In this document: positions 12,701 to 26,425 of the stretch, in pieces | Numbering within the stretch: position 1 is the stretch's first letter | Layout of the letters: every line of letters starts with the position of its first letter | Assembly (NCBI RefSeq): GCF_019649055.1 | Contig: NW_026570268.1 | Location: 62,001 to 126,000, forward strand | Direction: 5' to 3' | From: Paramacrobiotus metropolitanus | Taxonomy: Eukaryota > Tardigrada > Eutardigrada > Parachela > Macrobiotidae | DNA: 64,000 nucleotides | Notes under the pieces: model-generated | Seen by the model: only the letters and a program-made list of their open reading frames with translations | Told to the model about the DNA's origin: nothing | The model's database searches: none | Position numbers and translations under genes: made by a program

Positions 12701-15700
12701 CACTGACAGGTAAAAAATATTCTCCAAACCCGCCAATTTTATCTCTATGAAGCACAAATTTCAAAATTAAGAAAAAAACGTTTTCCTATCTAACGGAACG
12801 CGGGGAATCGGTTGCCGCAAAAATCAGACAGAAAAAACGCCATCTAGACGGTTTCCGGCTCACTGACAGGTAAAAATATTCTCCAAACCCGCCAATTTTA
12901 TCTCTATGAAGCACAAATTTCAAAATTAAGCAAAAACGTTTTCCTATGTAGCAAAACGCGGGGAATCGGTTGCCGCAAAAGTCAGACAGAAAAAACGCCA
13001 TCTAGACGGTTTCCGGCTCACTGACAGGTAAAAATATTCTCCAAACCCGCCAATTTTATCTCTATGAAGCACAAATTTCAAAATTAAGAAAAAACGTTTT
13101 CCTATCTAACGGAACGCGGGGAATCGGTTGCCGCAAAAATCAGACAGAAAAAACGCCATCTAGACGGTTTTCGGCTCACTGACAGGTAAAAAATATTCTC
13201 CAAACCCGCCAATTTTATCTCTATGAAGCACAAATTTCAAAATTAAGAAAAAAACGTTTTCCTATCTAACGAAACGCGGAGAATCGGTTGCCACATTGTC
13301 AGACAGAAAAAACGCCATCTAGACGGTTTCCGGCTCACTGACAGGTAAAAAGTATTCTCCAAACCCGCCAATTTTATCTCTATGAAGCACAAATTTCAAA
13401 ATTAAGAAAAAACGTTTTCCTATCTAACGGAACGCGGGGAATCGGTTGCCGCAAAAATCAGACAGAAAAAACGCCATCTAGACGGTTTCCGGCTCACTGA
13501 CAGGTAAAAATATTCTCCAAACCCGCCAATTTTATCTCTATGAAGCACAAATTTCAAAATTAAGAAAAAACGTTTTCCTATCTAACGGAACGCGGGGAAT
13601 CGGTTGCCGCAAAAATCAGACAGAAAAAACGCCATCTAGACGGTTTCCGGCTCACTGACAGGTAAAAATATTCTCCAAACCCGCCAATTTTATCTCTATG
13701 AAGCACAAATTTCAAAATTAAGAAAAAACGTTTTCCTATCTAACAGAACGCGGGGAATCGGTTGCCGCAAAAATCAGACAGAAAAACGCCATCTAGACGG
13801 TTTCCGGCTCACTGACAGGTAAAAAGTATTCTCCAAACCCGCCAATTTTATCTCTATGAAGCACAAATTTCAAAATTAAGAAAAAACGTTTTCCTATGTA
13901 ACAAAACGCGGGGAATCGGTTGCCGCAAAAATCAGACAGAAAAAACGCCATCTAGACGGTTTCCGGCTCACTGACAGGTAAAAAATATTCTCCAAACCCG
14001 CCAATTTTATCTCTATGAAGCACAAATTTCAAAATTAAGAAAAAACGTTTTCCTATCTAACGGAACGCGGGGAATCGGTTGCCGCAAAAATCAGACAGAA
14101 AAAACGCCATCTAGACGGTTTTCGGCTCACTGACAGGTAAAAAATATTCTCCAAACCCGCCAATTTTATCTCTATGAAGCACAAATTTCAAAATTAAGAA
14201 AAAACGTTTTCCTATCTAACGGAACGCGGGGAATCGGTTGCCGCAAAAATCAGACAGAAAAACGCCATCTAGACGGTTTCCGGCTCACTGACAGGTAAAA
14301 ATATTCTCCAAACCCGCCAATTTTATCTCTATGAAGCACAAATTTCAAAATTAAGAAAAAACGTTTTCCTATCTAACGGAACGCGGGGAATCGGTTGCCG
14401 CAAAAATCAGACAGAAAAACGCCATCTAGACGGTTTCCGGCTCACTGACAGGTAAAAATATTCTCCAAACCCGCCAATTTTATCTCTATGAAGCACAAAT
14501 TTCAAAATTAAGAAAAAACGTTTTCCTATCTAACGGAACGCGGGGAATCGGTTGCCGCAAAAATCAGACAGAAAAAACGCCATCTAGACGGTTTCCGGCT
14601 CACTGACAGGTAAAAAGTATTCTCCAAACCCGCCAATTTTATCTCTATGAAGCACAAATTTCAAAATTAAGAAAAAACGTTTTCCTATCTAACGGAACGC
14701 GGGGAATCGGTTGCCGCAAAAATCAGACAGAAAAAACGCCATCTAGACGGTTTCCGGCTCACTGACAGGTAAAAAGTATTCTCCAAACCCGCCAATTTTA
14801 TCTCTATGAAGCACAAATTTCAAAATTAAGAAAAAACGTTTTCCTATCTAACGGAACGCGGGGAATCGGTTGCCGCAAAAATCAGACAGAAAAAACGCCA
14901 TCTAGACGGTTTTCGGCTCACTGACAGTTAAAAATATTCTCCAAACCCGCCAATTTTATCTCTATGAAGCACAAATTTCAAAATTAAGAAAAAACGTTTT
15001 CCTATATAGCAAAACGCGGGGAATCGGTTGCCGCAAAAGTCAGACAGAAAAAACGCCATCTAGACGGTTTCCGGCTCACTGACAGGTAAATGTATTCTCC
15101 AAACCCGCCAATTTTATCTCTATGAAGGACAAATTTAAAAATTAAGGAAAAAACGTTTTCCTATCTAACGGAAGGCGGGGAATCGGTTGCCGCAAAAATC
15201 AGACAGAAAACACGCCATCTAGACGGTTTTCGGCTCACTGACAGGTAAAAAATATTCTCCAAACCCGCCAATTTTATCTCTATGAAGCACAAATTTCAAA
15301 ATTAAGAAAAAACGTTTTCCTATCTAACGGAACGCGGGGAATCGGTTGCCGCAAAAATCAGACAGAAAAAACGCCATCTAGACGGTTTCCGGCTCACTGA
15401 CAGGTAAAAATATTCTCCAAACCCGCCAATTTTATCTCTATGAAGCACAAATTTCAAAATTAAGAAAAAACGTTTTCCTATCTAACGGAACGCGGGGAAT
15501 CGGTTGCCGCAAAAATCAGACAGAAAAAACGCCATCTAGACGGTTTCCGGCTCACTGACAGGTAAAAAATATTCTCCAAACCCGCCAATTTTATCTCTAT
15601 GAAGCACAAATTTCAAAATTAAGAAAAAACGTTTTCCTATCTAACGGAACGCGGGGAATCGGTTGCCGCAAAAATCAGACAGAAAAAACGCCATCTAGAC

Positions 15701-16800
15701 GGTTTCCGGCTCACTGACAGGTAAAAATATTCTCCAAACCCGCCAATTTTATCTCTATGAAGCACAAATTTCAAAATTAAGAAAAAACGTTTTCCTATCT
15801 AACGGAACGCGGGGAATCGGTTGCCGCAAAAATCAGACAGAAAAAACGCCATCTAGACGGTTTCCGGCTCACTGACAGGTAAAAATATTCTCCAAACCCG
15901 CCAATTTTATCTCTATGAAGCACAAATTTCAAAATTAAGAAAAAACGTTTTCCTATCTAGCAAAACGCGGGGAATCGGTTGCCGCAAAAATCAGACAGAA
16001 AAACGCCATCTAGACGGTTTCCGGCTCACTGACAGGTAAAAATATTCTCCAAACCCGCCAATTTTATCTCTATGAAGCACAAATTTCAAAATTAAGAAAA
16101 AACGTTTTCCTATCTAACGGAACGCGGGGAATCGGTTGCCGCAAAAATCAGACAGAAAAAACGCCATCTAGACGGTTTCCGGCTCACTGACAGGTAAAAA
16201 ATATTCTCCAAACCCGCCAATTTTATCTCTATGAAGCACAAATTTCAAAATTAAGAAAAAACGTTTTCCTATCTAACGGAACGCGGGGAATCGGTTGCCG
16301 CAAAATCAGACAGAAAAAACGCCATCTAGACGGTTTCCGGCTCACTGACAGGTAAAAATATTCTCCAAACCCGCCAATTTTATCTCTATGAAGCACAAAT
16401 TTCAAAATTAAGAAAAAACGTTTTCCTATCTAACGGAACGCGGGGAATCGGTTGCCGCAAAAATCAGACAGAAAAAACGCCATCTAGACGGTTTCCGGCT
16501 CACTGACAGGTAAATGTATTCTCCAAACCCGCCAATTTTATCTCTATGAAGCACAAATTTAAAAATTAAGAAAAAACGTTTTCCTATCTAACGGAACGCG
16601 GGGAATCGGTTGCCGCAAAAATCAGACAGAAAAAACGCCATCTAGACGGTTTCCGGCTCACTGACAGGTAAATGTATTCTCCAAACCCGCCAATTTTATC
16701 TCTATGAAGCACAAATTTCAAAATTAAGAAAAAACGTTTTCCTATGTAGCAAAACGCGGGGAATCGGTTGCCGCAAAAATCAGACAGAAAAAACGCCATC
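3721..16800 (+). repeat. Satellite sub-block with recurrent linked-variant monomers
   Basis: Canonical monomers are interspersed with clusters of linked variants. TATATAGCAAAACG appears near 3,754, 4,705, 5,498 and 15,004. TAAATGTATT appears near 3,998, 4,472, 6,852, 8,431, 9,699, 10,808, 15,088, 16,512 and 16,671. GAAGAAAACG followed by GGCTGCCGC appears near 6,912, 8,489, 9,755 and 11,500. Spacings are whole numbers of monomers but not constant, so there is no single fixed higher-order unit. The pattern fits repeated copying of multi-monomer segments by unequal exchange or gene conversion. Confidence 0.75.
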
Positions 16801-19800
16801 TAGACGGTTTCCGGCTCACTGACAGGTAAAAATATTCTCCAAACCCGCCAATTTTATCTCTATGAAGCACAAATTTAAAAATTAAGGAAAAAACGTTTTC
16901 CTATCTAACGGAACGCGGGGAATCGGTTGCCGCAAAAATCAGACAGAAAAAACGCCATCTAGACGGTTTTCGGCTCACTGACAGGTAAAAAATATTCTCC
17001 AAACCCGCCAATTTTATCTCTATGAAGCACAAATTTCAAAATTAAGAAAAAACGTTTTCCTATCTAACGGAACGCGGGGAATCGGTTGCCGCAAAAATCA
17101 GACAGAAAAAACGCCATCTAGACGGTTTCCGGCTCACTGACAGGTAAAAATATTCTCCAAACCCGCCAATTTTATCTCTATGAAGCACAAATTTCAAAAT
17201 TAAGAAAAAACGTTTTCCTATCTAACGGAACGCGGGGAATCGGTTGCCGCAAAAATCAGACAGAAAAACGCCATCTAGACGGTTTCCGGCTCACTGACAG
17301 GTAAAAATATTCTCCAAACCCGCCAATTTTATCTCTATGAAGCACAAATTTCAAAATTAAGAAAAAACGTTTTCCTATCTAACGGAACGCGGGGAATCGG
17401 TTGCCGCAAAAATCAGACAGAAAAAACGCCATCTAGACGGTTTCCGGCTCACTGACAGGTAAAAATATTCTCCAAACCCGCCAATTTTATCTCTATGAAG
17501 CACAAATTTCAAAATTAAGAAAAAACGTTTTCCTATCTAACGGAACGCGGGGAATCGGTTGCCGCAAAAATCAGACAGAAAAAACGCCATCTAGACGGTT
17601 TCCGGCTCACTGACAGGTAAAAATATTCTCCAAACCCGCCAATTTTATCTCTATGAAGCACAAATTTCAAAATTAAGAAAAAACGTTTTCCTATCTAACG
17701 GAACGCGGGGAATCGGTTGCCGCAAAAATCAGACAGAAAAAACGCCATCTAGACGGTTTCCGGCTCACTGACAGGTAAAAAATATTCTCCAAACCCGCCA
17801 ATTTTATCTCTATGAAGCACAAATTTCAAAATTAAGAAAAAACGTTTTCCTATCTAACGGAACGCGGGGAATCGGTTGCCGCAAAAATCAGACAGAAAAA
17901 ACGCCATCTAGACGGTTTCCGGCTCACTGACAGGTAAAAATATTCTCCAAACCCGCCAATTTTATCTCTATGAAGCACAAATTTCAAAATTAAGAAAAAA
18001 CGTTTTCCTATCTAACGGAACGCGGGGAATCGGTTGCCGCAAAAATCAGACAGAAAAAACGCCATCTAGACGGTTTCCGGCTCACTGACAGGTAAAAAAT
18101 ATTCTCCAAACCCGCCAATTTTATCTCTATGAAGCACAAATTTCAAAATTAAGAAAAAACGTTTTCCTATCTAACGGAACGCGGGGAATCGGTTGCCGCA
18201 AAAATCAGACAGAAAAAACGCCATCTAGACGGTTTTCGGCTCACTGGCAAGGTAAAAATATTCTCCAAACCCGCCAATTTTATCTCTATGAAGCACAAAT
18301 TTCAAAATTAAGAAAAAAACGTTTTCCTATCTAACGGAACGCGGGGAATCGGTTGCCGCAAAAATCAGACAGAAAAAACGCCATCTAGACGGTTTCCGGC
18401 TCACTGACAGGTAAATGTATTCTCCAAACCCGCCAATTTTATCTCTATGAAGCACAAATTTCAAAATTAAGAAAAAACGTTTTCCTATCTAACGGAACGC
18501 GGGGAATCGGTTGCCGCAAAAATCAGACAGAAAAAACGCCATCTAGACGGTTTCCGGCTCACTGACAGGTAAAAATATTCTCCAAACCCGCCAATTTTAT
18601 CTCTATGAAGCACAAATTTCAAAATTAAGAAAAAACGTTTTCCTATCTAACGGAACGCGGGGAATCGGTTGCCGCAAAAATCAGACAGAAAAAACGCCAT
18701 CTAGACGGTTATCGGCTCACTGACAGGTAAAAAATATTCTCCAAACCCGCCAATTTTATCTCTATGAAGCACAAATTTCAAAATTAAGAAAAAACGTTTT
18801 CCTATCTAACGGAACGCGGGGAATCGGTTGCCGCAAAAATCAGACAGAAAAAACGCCATCTAGACGGTTTCCGGCTCACTGACAGGTAAAAATATTCTCC
18901 AAACCCGCCAATTTTATCTCTATGAAGCACAAATTTCAAAATTAAGAAAAAACGTTTTCCTATCTAACGGAACGCGGGGAATCGGTTGCCGCAAAAATCA
19001 GACAGAAAAAACGCCATCTAGACGGTTTCCGGCTCACTGACAGGTAAAAAATATTCTCCAAACCCGCCAATTTTATCTCTATGAAGCACAAATTTCAAAA
19101 TTAAGAAAAACGTTTTCCTATCTAACGGAACGCGGGGAATCGGTTGCCGCAAAAATCAGACAGAAAAAACGCCATCTAGACGGTTTCCGGCTCACTGACA
19201 GGTAAAAATATTCTCCAAACCCGCCAATTTTATCTCTATGAAGCACAAATTTCAAAATTAAGAAAAAACGTTTTCCTATCTAACGGAACGCGGGGAATCG
19301 GTTGCCGCAAAAATCAGACAGAAAAAACGCCATCTAGACGGTTTCGGCTCACTGACAGGTAAAAATATTCTCCAAACCCGCCAATTTTATCTCTATGAAG
19401 CACAAATTTCAAAATTAAGAAAAAACGTTTTCCTATCTAACGGAACGCGGGGAATCGGTTGCCGCAAAAATCAGACAGAAAAAACGCCATCTAGACGGTT
19501 TCCGGCTCACTGACAGGTAAAAATATTCTCCAAACCCGCCAATTTTATCTCTATGAAGCACAAATTTCAAAATTAAGAAAAAACGTTTTCCTATCTAACG
19601 GAACGCGGGGAATCGGTTGCCGCAAAAATCAGACAGAAAAAACGCCATCTAGACGGTTTCCGGCTCACTGACAGGTAAAAATATTCTCCAAACCCGCCAA
19701 TTTTATCTCTATGAAGCACAAATTTCAAAATTAAGAAAAAACGTTTTCCTATCTAACGGAACGCGGGGAATCGGTTGCCGCAAAAATCAGACAGAAAAAA

Positions 19801-22800
19801 CGCCATCTAGACGGTTTCCGGCTCACTGACAGGTAAAAATATTCTCCAAACCCGCCAATTTTATCTCTATGAAGCACAAATTTCAAAATTAAGAAAAAAC
19901 GTTTTCCTATCTAACGGAACGCGGGGAATCGGTTGCCGCAAAAATCAGACAGAAAAAACGCCATCTAGACGGTTTCCGGCTCACTGACAGGTAAAAATAT
20001 TCTCCAAACCCGCCAATTTTATCTCTATGAAGCACAAATTTCAAAATTAAGAAAAAACGTTTTCCTATCTAACGGAACGCGGGGAATCGGTTGCCGCAAA
20101 AATCAGACAGAAAAACGCCATCTAGACGGTTTCCGGCTCACTGACAGGTAAAAAATATTCTCCAAACCCGCCAATTTTATCTCTATGAAGCACAAATTTC
20201 AAAATTAAGAAAAAACGTTTTCCTATCTAACGGAACGCGGGGAATCGGTTGCCGCAAAAATCAGACAGAAAAAACGCCATCTAGACGGTTTCCGGCTCAC
20301 TGACAGGTAAAAATATTCTCCAAACCCGCCAATTTTATCTCTATGAAGCACAAATTTCAAAATTAAGAAAAAACGTTTTCCTATCTAACGGAACGCGGGG
20401 AATCGGTTGCCGCAAAAATCAGACAGAAAAAACGCCATCTAGACGGTTTCCGGCTCACTGACAGGTAAAAATATTCTCCAAACCCGCCAATTTTATCTCT
20501 ATGAAGCACAAATTTCAAAATTAAGAAAAAACGTTTTCCTATCTAACGGAACGCGGGGAATCGGTTGCCGCAAAAATCAGACAGAAAAAACGCCATCTAG
20601 ACGGTTTCCGGCTCACTGACAGGTAAAAATATTCTCCAAACCCGCCAATTTTATCTCTATGAAGCACAAATTTCAAAATTAAGAAAAAACGTTTTCCTAT
20701 CTAACGGAACGCGGGGAATCGGTTGCCGCAAAAATCAGACAGAAAAAACGCCATCTAGACGGTTTCCGGCTCACTGACAGGTAAAAATATTCTCCAAACC
20801 CGCCAATTTTATCTCTATGAAGCACAAATTTCAAAATTAAGAAAAAACGTTTTCCTATCTAACGGAACGCGGGGAATCGGTTGCCGCAAAAATCAGACAG
20901 AAAAAACGCCATCTAGACGGTTTCCGGCTCACTGACAGGTAAAAAATATTCTCCAAACCCGCCAATTTTATCTCTATGAAGCACAAATTTCAAAATTAAG
21001 AAAAAACGTTTTCCTATCTAACGGAACGCGGGGAATCGGTTGCCGCAAAAATCAGACAGAAAAAACGCCATCTAGACGGTTTCCGGCTCACTGACAGGTA
21101 AAAATATTCTCCAAACCCGCCAATTTTATCTCTATGAAGCACAAATTTCAAAATTAAGAAAAAACGTTTTCCTATCTAACGGAACGCGGGGAATCGGTTG
21201 CCGCAAAAATCAGACAGAAAAAACGCCATCTAGACGGTTTCCGGCTCACTGACAGGTAAAAATATTCTCCAAACCCGCCAATTTTATCTCTATGAAGCAC
21301 AAATTTCAAAATTAAGAAAAAACGTTTTCCTATCTAACGGAACGCGGGGAATCGGTTGCCGCAAAAATCAGACAGAAAAAACGCCATCTAGACGGTTTCC
21401 GGCTCACTGACAGGTAAAAATATTCTCCAAACCCGCCAATTTTATCTCTATGAAGCACAAATTTCAAAATTAAGAAAAAACGTTTTCCTATCTAACGGAA
21501 CGCGGGGAATCGGTTGCCGCAAAAATCAGACAGAAAAAACGCCATCTAGACGGTTTCCGGCTCACTGACAGGTAAAAATATTCTCCAAACCCGCCAATTT
21601 TATCTCTATGAAGCACAAATTTCAAAATTAAGAAAAAAGCGTTTTCCTATGTAACAAAACGCGGGAATCGGTTGCCGCAAAAATCAGACAGAAAAAACGC
21701 CATCTAGACGGTTTCCGGCTCACTGACAGGTAAAAAATATTCTCCAAACCCGCCAATTTTATCTCTATGAAGCACAAATTTCAAAATTAAGAAGAAAACG
21801 TTTTCCTATCTAACGGAACGCGGGGAATCGGCTGCCGCAAAAATCAGACAGAAAAAACGCCATCTAGACGGTTTTCGGCTCACTGACAGGTAAAAATATT
21901 CTCCAAACCCGCCAATTTTATCTCTATGAAGCACAAATTTCAAAATTAAGAAAAAACGTTTTCCTATCTAACGGAACGCGGGGAATCGGTTGCCGCAAAA
22001 ATCAGACAGAAAAAACGCCATCTAGACGGTTTCCGGCTCACTGACAGGTAAAAATATTCTCCAAACCCGCCAATTTTATCTCTATGAAGCACAAATTTCA
22101 AAATTAAGAAAAAACGTTTTCCTATCTAACGGAACGCGGGGAATCGGTTGCCGCAAAAATCAGACAGAAAAACGCCATCTAGACGGTTTCCGGCTCACTG
22201 ACAGGTAAAAATATTCTCCAAACCCGCCAATTTTATCTCTATGAAGCACAAATTTCAAAATTAAGAAAAAACGTTTTCCTATCTAACGGAACGCGGGGAA
22301 TCGGTTGCCGCAAAAATCAGACAGAAAAAACGCCATCTAGACGGTTTCCGGCTCACTGACAGGTAAAAATATTCTCCAAACCCGCCAATTTTATCTCTAT
22401 GAAGCACAAATTTCAAAATTAAGAAAAAACGTTTTCCTATCTAACGGAACGCGGGGAATCGGTTGCCGCAAAAATCAGACAGAAAAAACGCCATCTAGAC
22501 GGTTTCCGGCTCACTGACAGGTAAAAATATTCTCCAAACCCGCCAATTTTATCTCTATGAAGCACAAATTTCAAAATTAAGAAAAAACGTTTTCCTATCT
22601 AACGGAACGCGGGGAATCGGTTGCCGCAAAAATCAGACAGAAAAAACGCCATCTAGACGGTTTCCGGCTCACTGACAGGTAAAAATATTCTCCAAACCCG
22701 CCAATTTTATCTCTATGAAGCACAAATTTCAAAATTAAGAAAAAACGTTTTCCTATCTAACGGAACGCGGGGAATCGGTTGCCGCAAAAATCAGACAGAA

Positions 22801-23640
22801 AAAACGCCATCTAGACGGTTTCCGGCTCACTGACAGGTAAAAAATATTCTCCAAACCCGCCAATTTTATCTCTATGAAGCACAAATTTCAAAATTAAGAA
22901 AAAACGTTTTCCTATCTAACGGAACGCGGGGAATCGGTTGCCGCAAAAATCAGACAGAAAAAACGCCATCTAGACGGTTTCCGGCTCACTGACAGGTAAA
23001 AATATTCTCCAAACCCGCCAATTTTATCTCTATGAAGCACAAATTTCAAAATTAAGAAAAAACGTTTTCCTATCTAACGGAACGCGGGGAATCGGTTGCC
23101 GCAAAAATCAGACAGAAAAAACGCCATCTAGACGGTTTCCGGCTCACTGACAGGTAAAAATATTCTCCAAACCCGCCAATTTTATCTCTATGAAGCACAA
23201 ATTTCAAAATTAAGAAAAAACGTTTTCCTATCTAACGGAACGCGGGGAATCGGTTGCCGCAAAAATCAGACAGAAAAAACGCCATCTAGACGGTTTCCGG
23301 CTCACTGACAGGTAAAAAATATTCTCCAAACCCGCCAATTTTATCTCTATGAAGCACAAATTTCAAAATTAAGAAAAAACGTTTTCCTATCTAACGGAAC
23401 GCGGGGAATCGGTTGCCGCAAAAATCAGACAGAAAAAACGCCATCTAGACGGTTTCCGGCTCACTGACAGGTAAAAATATTCTCCAAACCCGCCAATTTT
23501 ATCTCTATGAAGCACAAATTTCAAAATTAAGAAAAAACGTTTTCCTATCTAACGGAACGCGGGGAATCGGTTGCCGCAAAATCAGACAGAAAAAACGCCA
23601 TCTAGACGGTTTCCGGCTCACTGACAGGTAAAAATATTCT
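16801..23640 (+). repeat. Most homogeneous core of the satellite array
   Basis: Successive monomers are nearly identical for more than 6 kb and are mostly exactly 158 or 159 bp. The main difference is one extra A before TATTCTCC. The few exceptions include a TAAATGTATT monomer near 18,413, a GTAACAAAACG monomer near 21,651 and the GAAGAAAACG plus GGCTGCCGC pair near 21,793. Such uniformity indicates recent local amplification or very effective homogenisation. Confidence 0.75.
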
Positions 23641-26398
23641 CCAAACCCGCCAATTTTATCTCTATGAAGCACAAATTTAAAAATTAAGGAAAAAACGTTT
23701 TCCTATCTAACGGAAGGCGGGGAATCGGTTGCCGCAAAAATCAGACAGAAAACACGCCATCTAGACGGTTATCGGCTCACTGACAGTTAAAAAATATTCT
23801 CCAAACCCGCCAATTTTATCTCTATGAAGCACAAATTTCAAAATTAAGAAAAAACGTTTTCCTATCTAACGGAACGCGGGGAATCGGTTGCCGCAAAAAT
23901 CAGACAGAAAAAACGCCATCTAGACGGTTTTCGGCTCACTGGCAAGTTAAAAATATTCTCCAAACCCGCCAATTTTATCTCTATGAAGCACAAATTTCAA
24001 AATTAAGAAAAAACGTTTTCCTATGTACCAAAACGCGGGGAATCGGTTGCCGCAAAAATCAGACAGAAAAAACGCCATCTAGACGGTTTCCGGCTCACTG
24101 ACAGGTAAAAATATTCTCCAAACCCGCCAATTTTATCTCTATGAAGCACAAATTTCAAAATTAAGAAAAAACGTTTTCCTATCTAACGAAACGCGGGGAA
24201 TCGGTTGCCGCAAAAATCAGACAGAAAAAACGCCATCTAGACGGTTTTCGGCTCACTGACAGGTAAAAAATATTCTCCAAACCCGCCAATTTTATCTCTA
24301 TGAAGCACAAATTTCAAAATTAAGAAAAAACGTTTTCCTATGTAACAGAACGCGGGGAATCGGTTGCCGCAAAAATCAGACAGAAAAAACGCCATCTAGA
24401 CGGTTTCCGGCTCACTGACAGGTAAAAAATATTCTCCAAACCCGCCAATTTTATCTCTATGAAGCACAAATTTCAAAATTAAGAAAAAACGTTTTCCTAT
24501 CTAACGGAACGCGGGGAATCGGTTGCCGCAAAAATCAGACAGAAAAAACGCCATCTAGACGGTTTCCGGCTCACTGACAGGTAAAAATATTCTCCAAACC
24601 CGCCAATTTTATCTCTATGAAGCACAAATTTCAAAATTAAGAAAAAACGTTTTCCTATCTAACGGAACGCGGGGAATCGGTTGCCGCAAAAATCAGACAG
24701 AAAAAACGCCATCTAGACGGTTTCCGGCTCACTGACAGGTAAAAATATTCTCCAAACCCGCCAATTTTATCTCTATGAAGCACAAATTTCAAAATTAAGA
24801 AAAAACGTTTTCCTATCTAACGGAACGCGGGGAATCGGTTGCCGCAAAAATCAGACAGAAAAACGCCATCTAGACGGTTTCCGGCTCACTGACAGGTAAA
24901 AAATATTCTCCAAACCCGCCAATTTTATCTCTATGAAGCACAAATTTCAAAATTAAGAAAAAACGTTTTCCTATCTAACGGAACGCGGGGAATCGGTTGC
25001 CGCAAAAATCAGACAGAAAAAACGCCATCTAGACGGTTTCCGGCTCACTGACAGGTAAAAATATTCTCCAAACCCGCCAATTTTATCTCTATGAAGCACA
25101 AATTTCAAAATTAAGAAAAAACGTTTTCCTATCTAACGGAACGCGGGGAATCGGTTGCCGCAAAAATCAGACAGAAAAAACGCCATCTAGACGGTTTCCG
25201 GCTCACTGACAGGTAAAAATATTCTCCAAACCCGCCAATTTTATCTCTATGAAGCACAAATTTCAAAATTAAGAAAAAACGTTTTCCTATCTAACGGAAC
25301 GCGGGGAATCGGTTGCCGCAAAAATCAGACAGAAAAAACGCCATCTAGACGGTTTCCGGCTCACTGACAGGTAAAAAATATTCTCCAAACCCGCCAATTT
25401 TATCTCTATGAAGCACAAATTTCAAAATTAAGAAAAAACGTTTTCCTATCTAACGGAACGCGGGGAATCGGTTGCCGCAAAATCAGACAGAAAAAACGCC
25501 ATCTAGACGGTTTCCGGCTCACTGACAGGTAAAAATATTCTCCAAACCCGCCAATTTTATCTCTATGAAGCACAAATTTCAAAATTAAGAAAAAACGTTT
25601 TCCTATCTAACGGAACGCGGGGAATCAATTGCCACATTGTCAGACAGAAAAAACGCCATCTAGACGGTTTCCGGCTCACTGACAGGTAAAAAGTATTCTC
25701 CAAACCCGCCAATTTTATCTCTATGAAGCACAAATTTCAAAATTAAGAAAAAACGTTTTCCTATCTAACGGAACGCGGGGAATCGGCTGCCGCAAAAATC
25801 AGACAGAAAAAACGCCATCTAGACGGTTTTCGGCTCACTGACAGGTAAAAAATATTCTCCAAACCCGCCAATTTTATCTCTATGAAGCACAAATTTCAAA
25901 ATTAAGAAAAAACGTTTTCCTATCTAACGGAACGCGGGGAATCGGTTGCCGCAAAAATCAGACAGAAAAAACGCCATCTAGACGGTTTCCGGCTCACTGA
26001 CAGGTAAAAAGTATTCTCCAAACCCGCCAATTTTATCTCTATGAAGCACAAATTTCAAAATTAAGAAAAAACGTTTTCCTATGTAGCAAAACGCGGGGAA
26101 TCGGTTGCCGCAAAATCAGACAGAAAAAACGCCATCTAGACGGTTTCCGGCTCACTGACAGGTAAATGTATTCTCCAAACCCGCCAATTTTATCTCTATG
26201 AAGGACAAATTTAAAAATTAAGGAAAAAACGTTTTCCTATCTAACGGAAGGCGGGGAATCGGTTGCCGCAAAAATCAGACAGAAAAAACGCCATCTAGAC
26301 GGTTTTCGGCTCACCGACAGGTAAAAATATTCTCCAAACCCGCCAATTTTATCTCTATGAAGCACAAATTTCAAAATTAGGGAAAAAACGTTTTCCTA

Positions 26399-26425
26399 TG
26401 TAACGGAACGCGCAAAAACCAGACA
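26399..26425 (+). repeat. Satellite monomer with a ~15-bp deletion
   Basis: Between AACGGAACGCG and CAAAAACCAG the usual GGGAATCGGTTGCCG is missing. A CG dinucleotide flanks both sides of the lost segment, so a microhomology-mediated deletion is possible. The following CAAAAATCAG also carries a T to C change. The rest of the monomer is normal. Confidence 0.85.

Noticed and set aside
17538-17554. CENP-B box in the monomer (CTAACGGAACGCGGGG)
   Set aside because: The right half, ANNCGGG, fits, but the essential left TTCG reads CTAA. Six of nine core positions is not enough in a GC-rich block, and variant monomers do not improve it.
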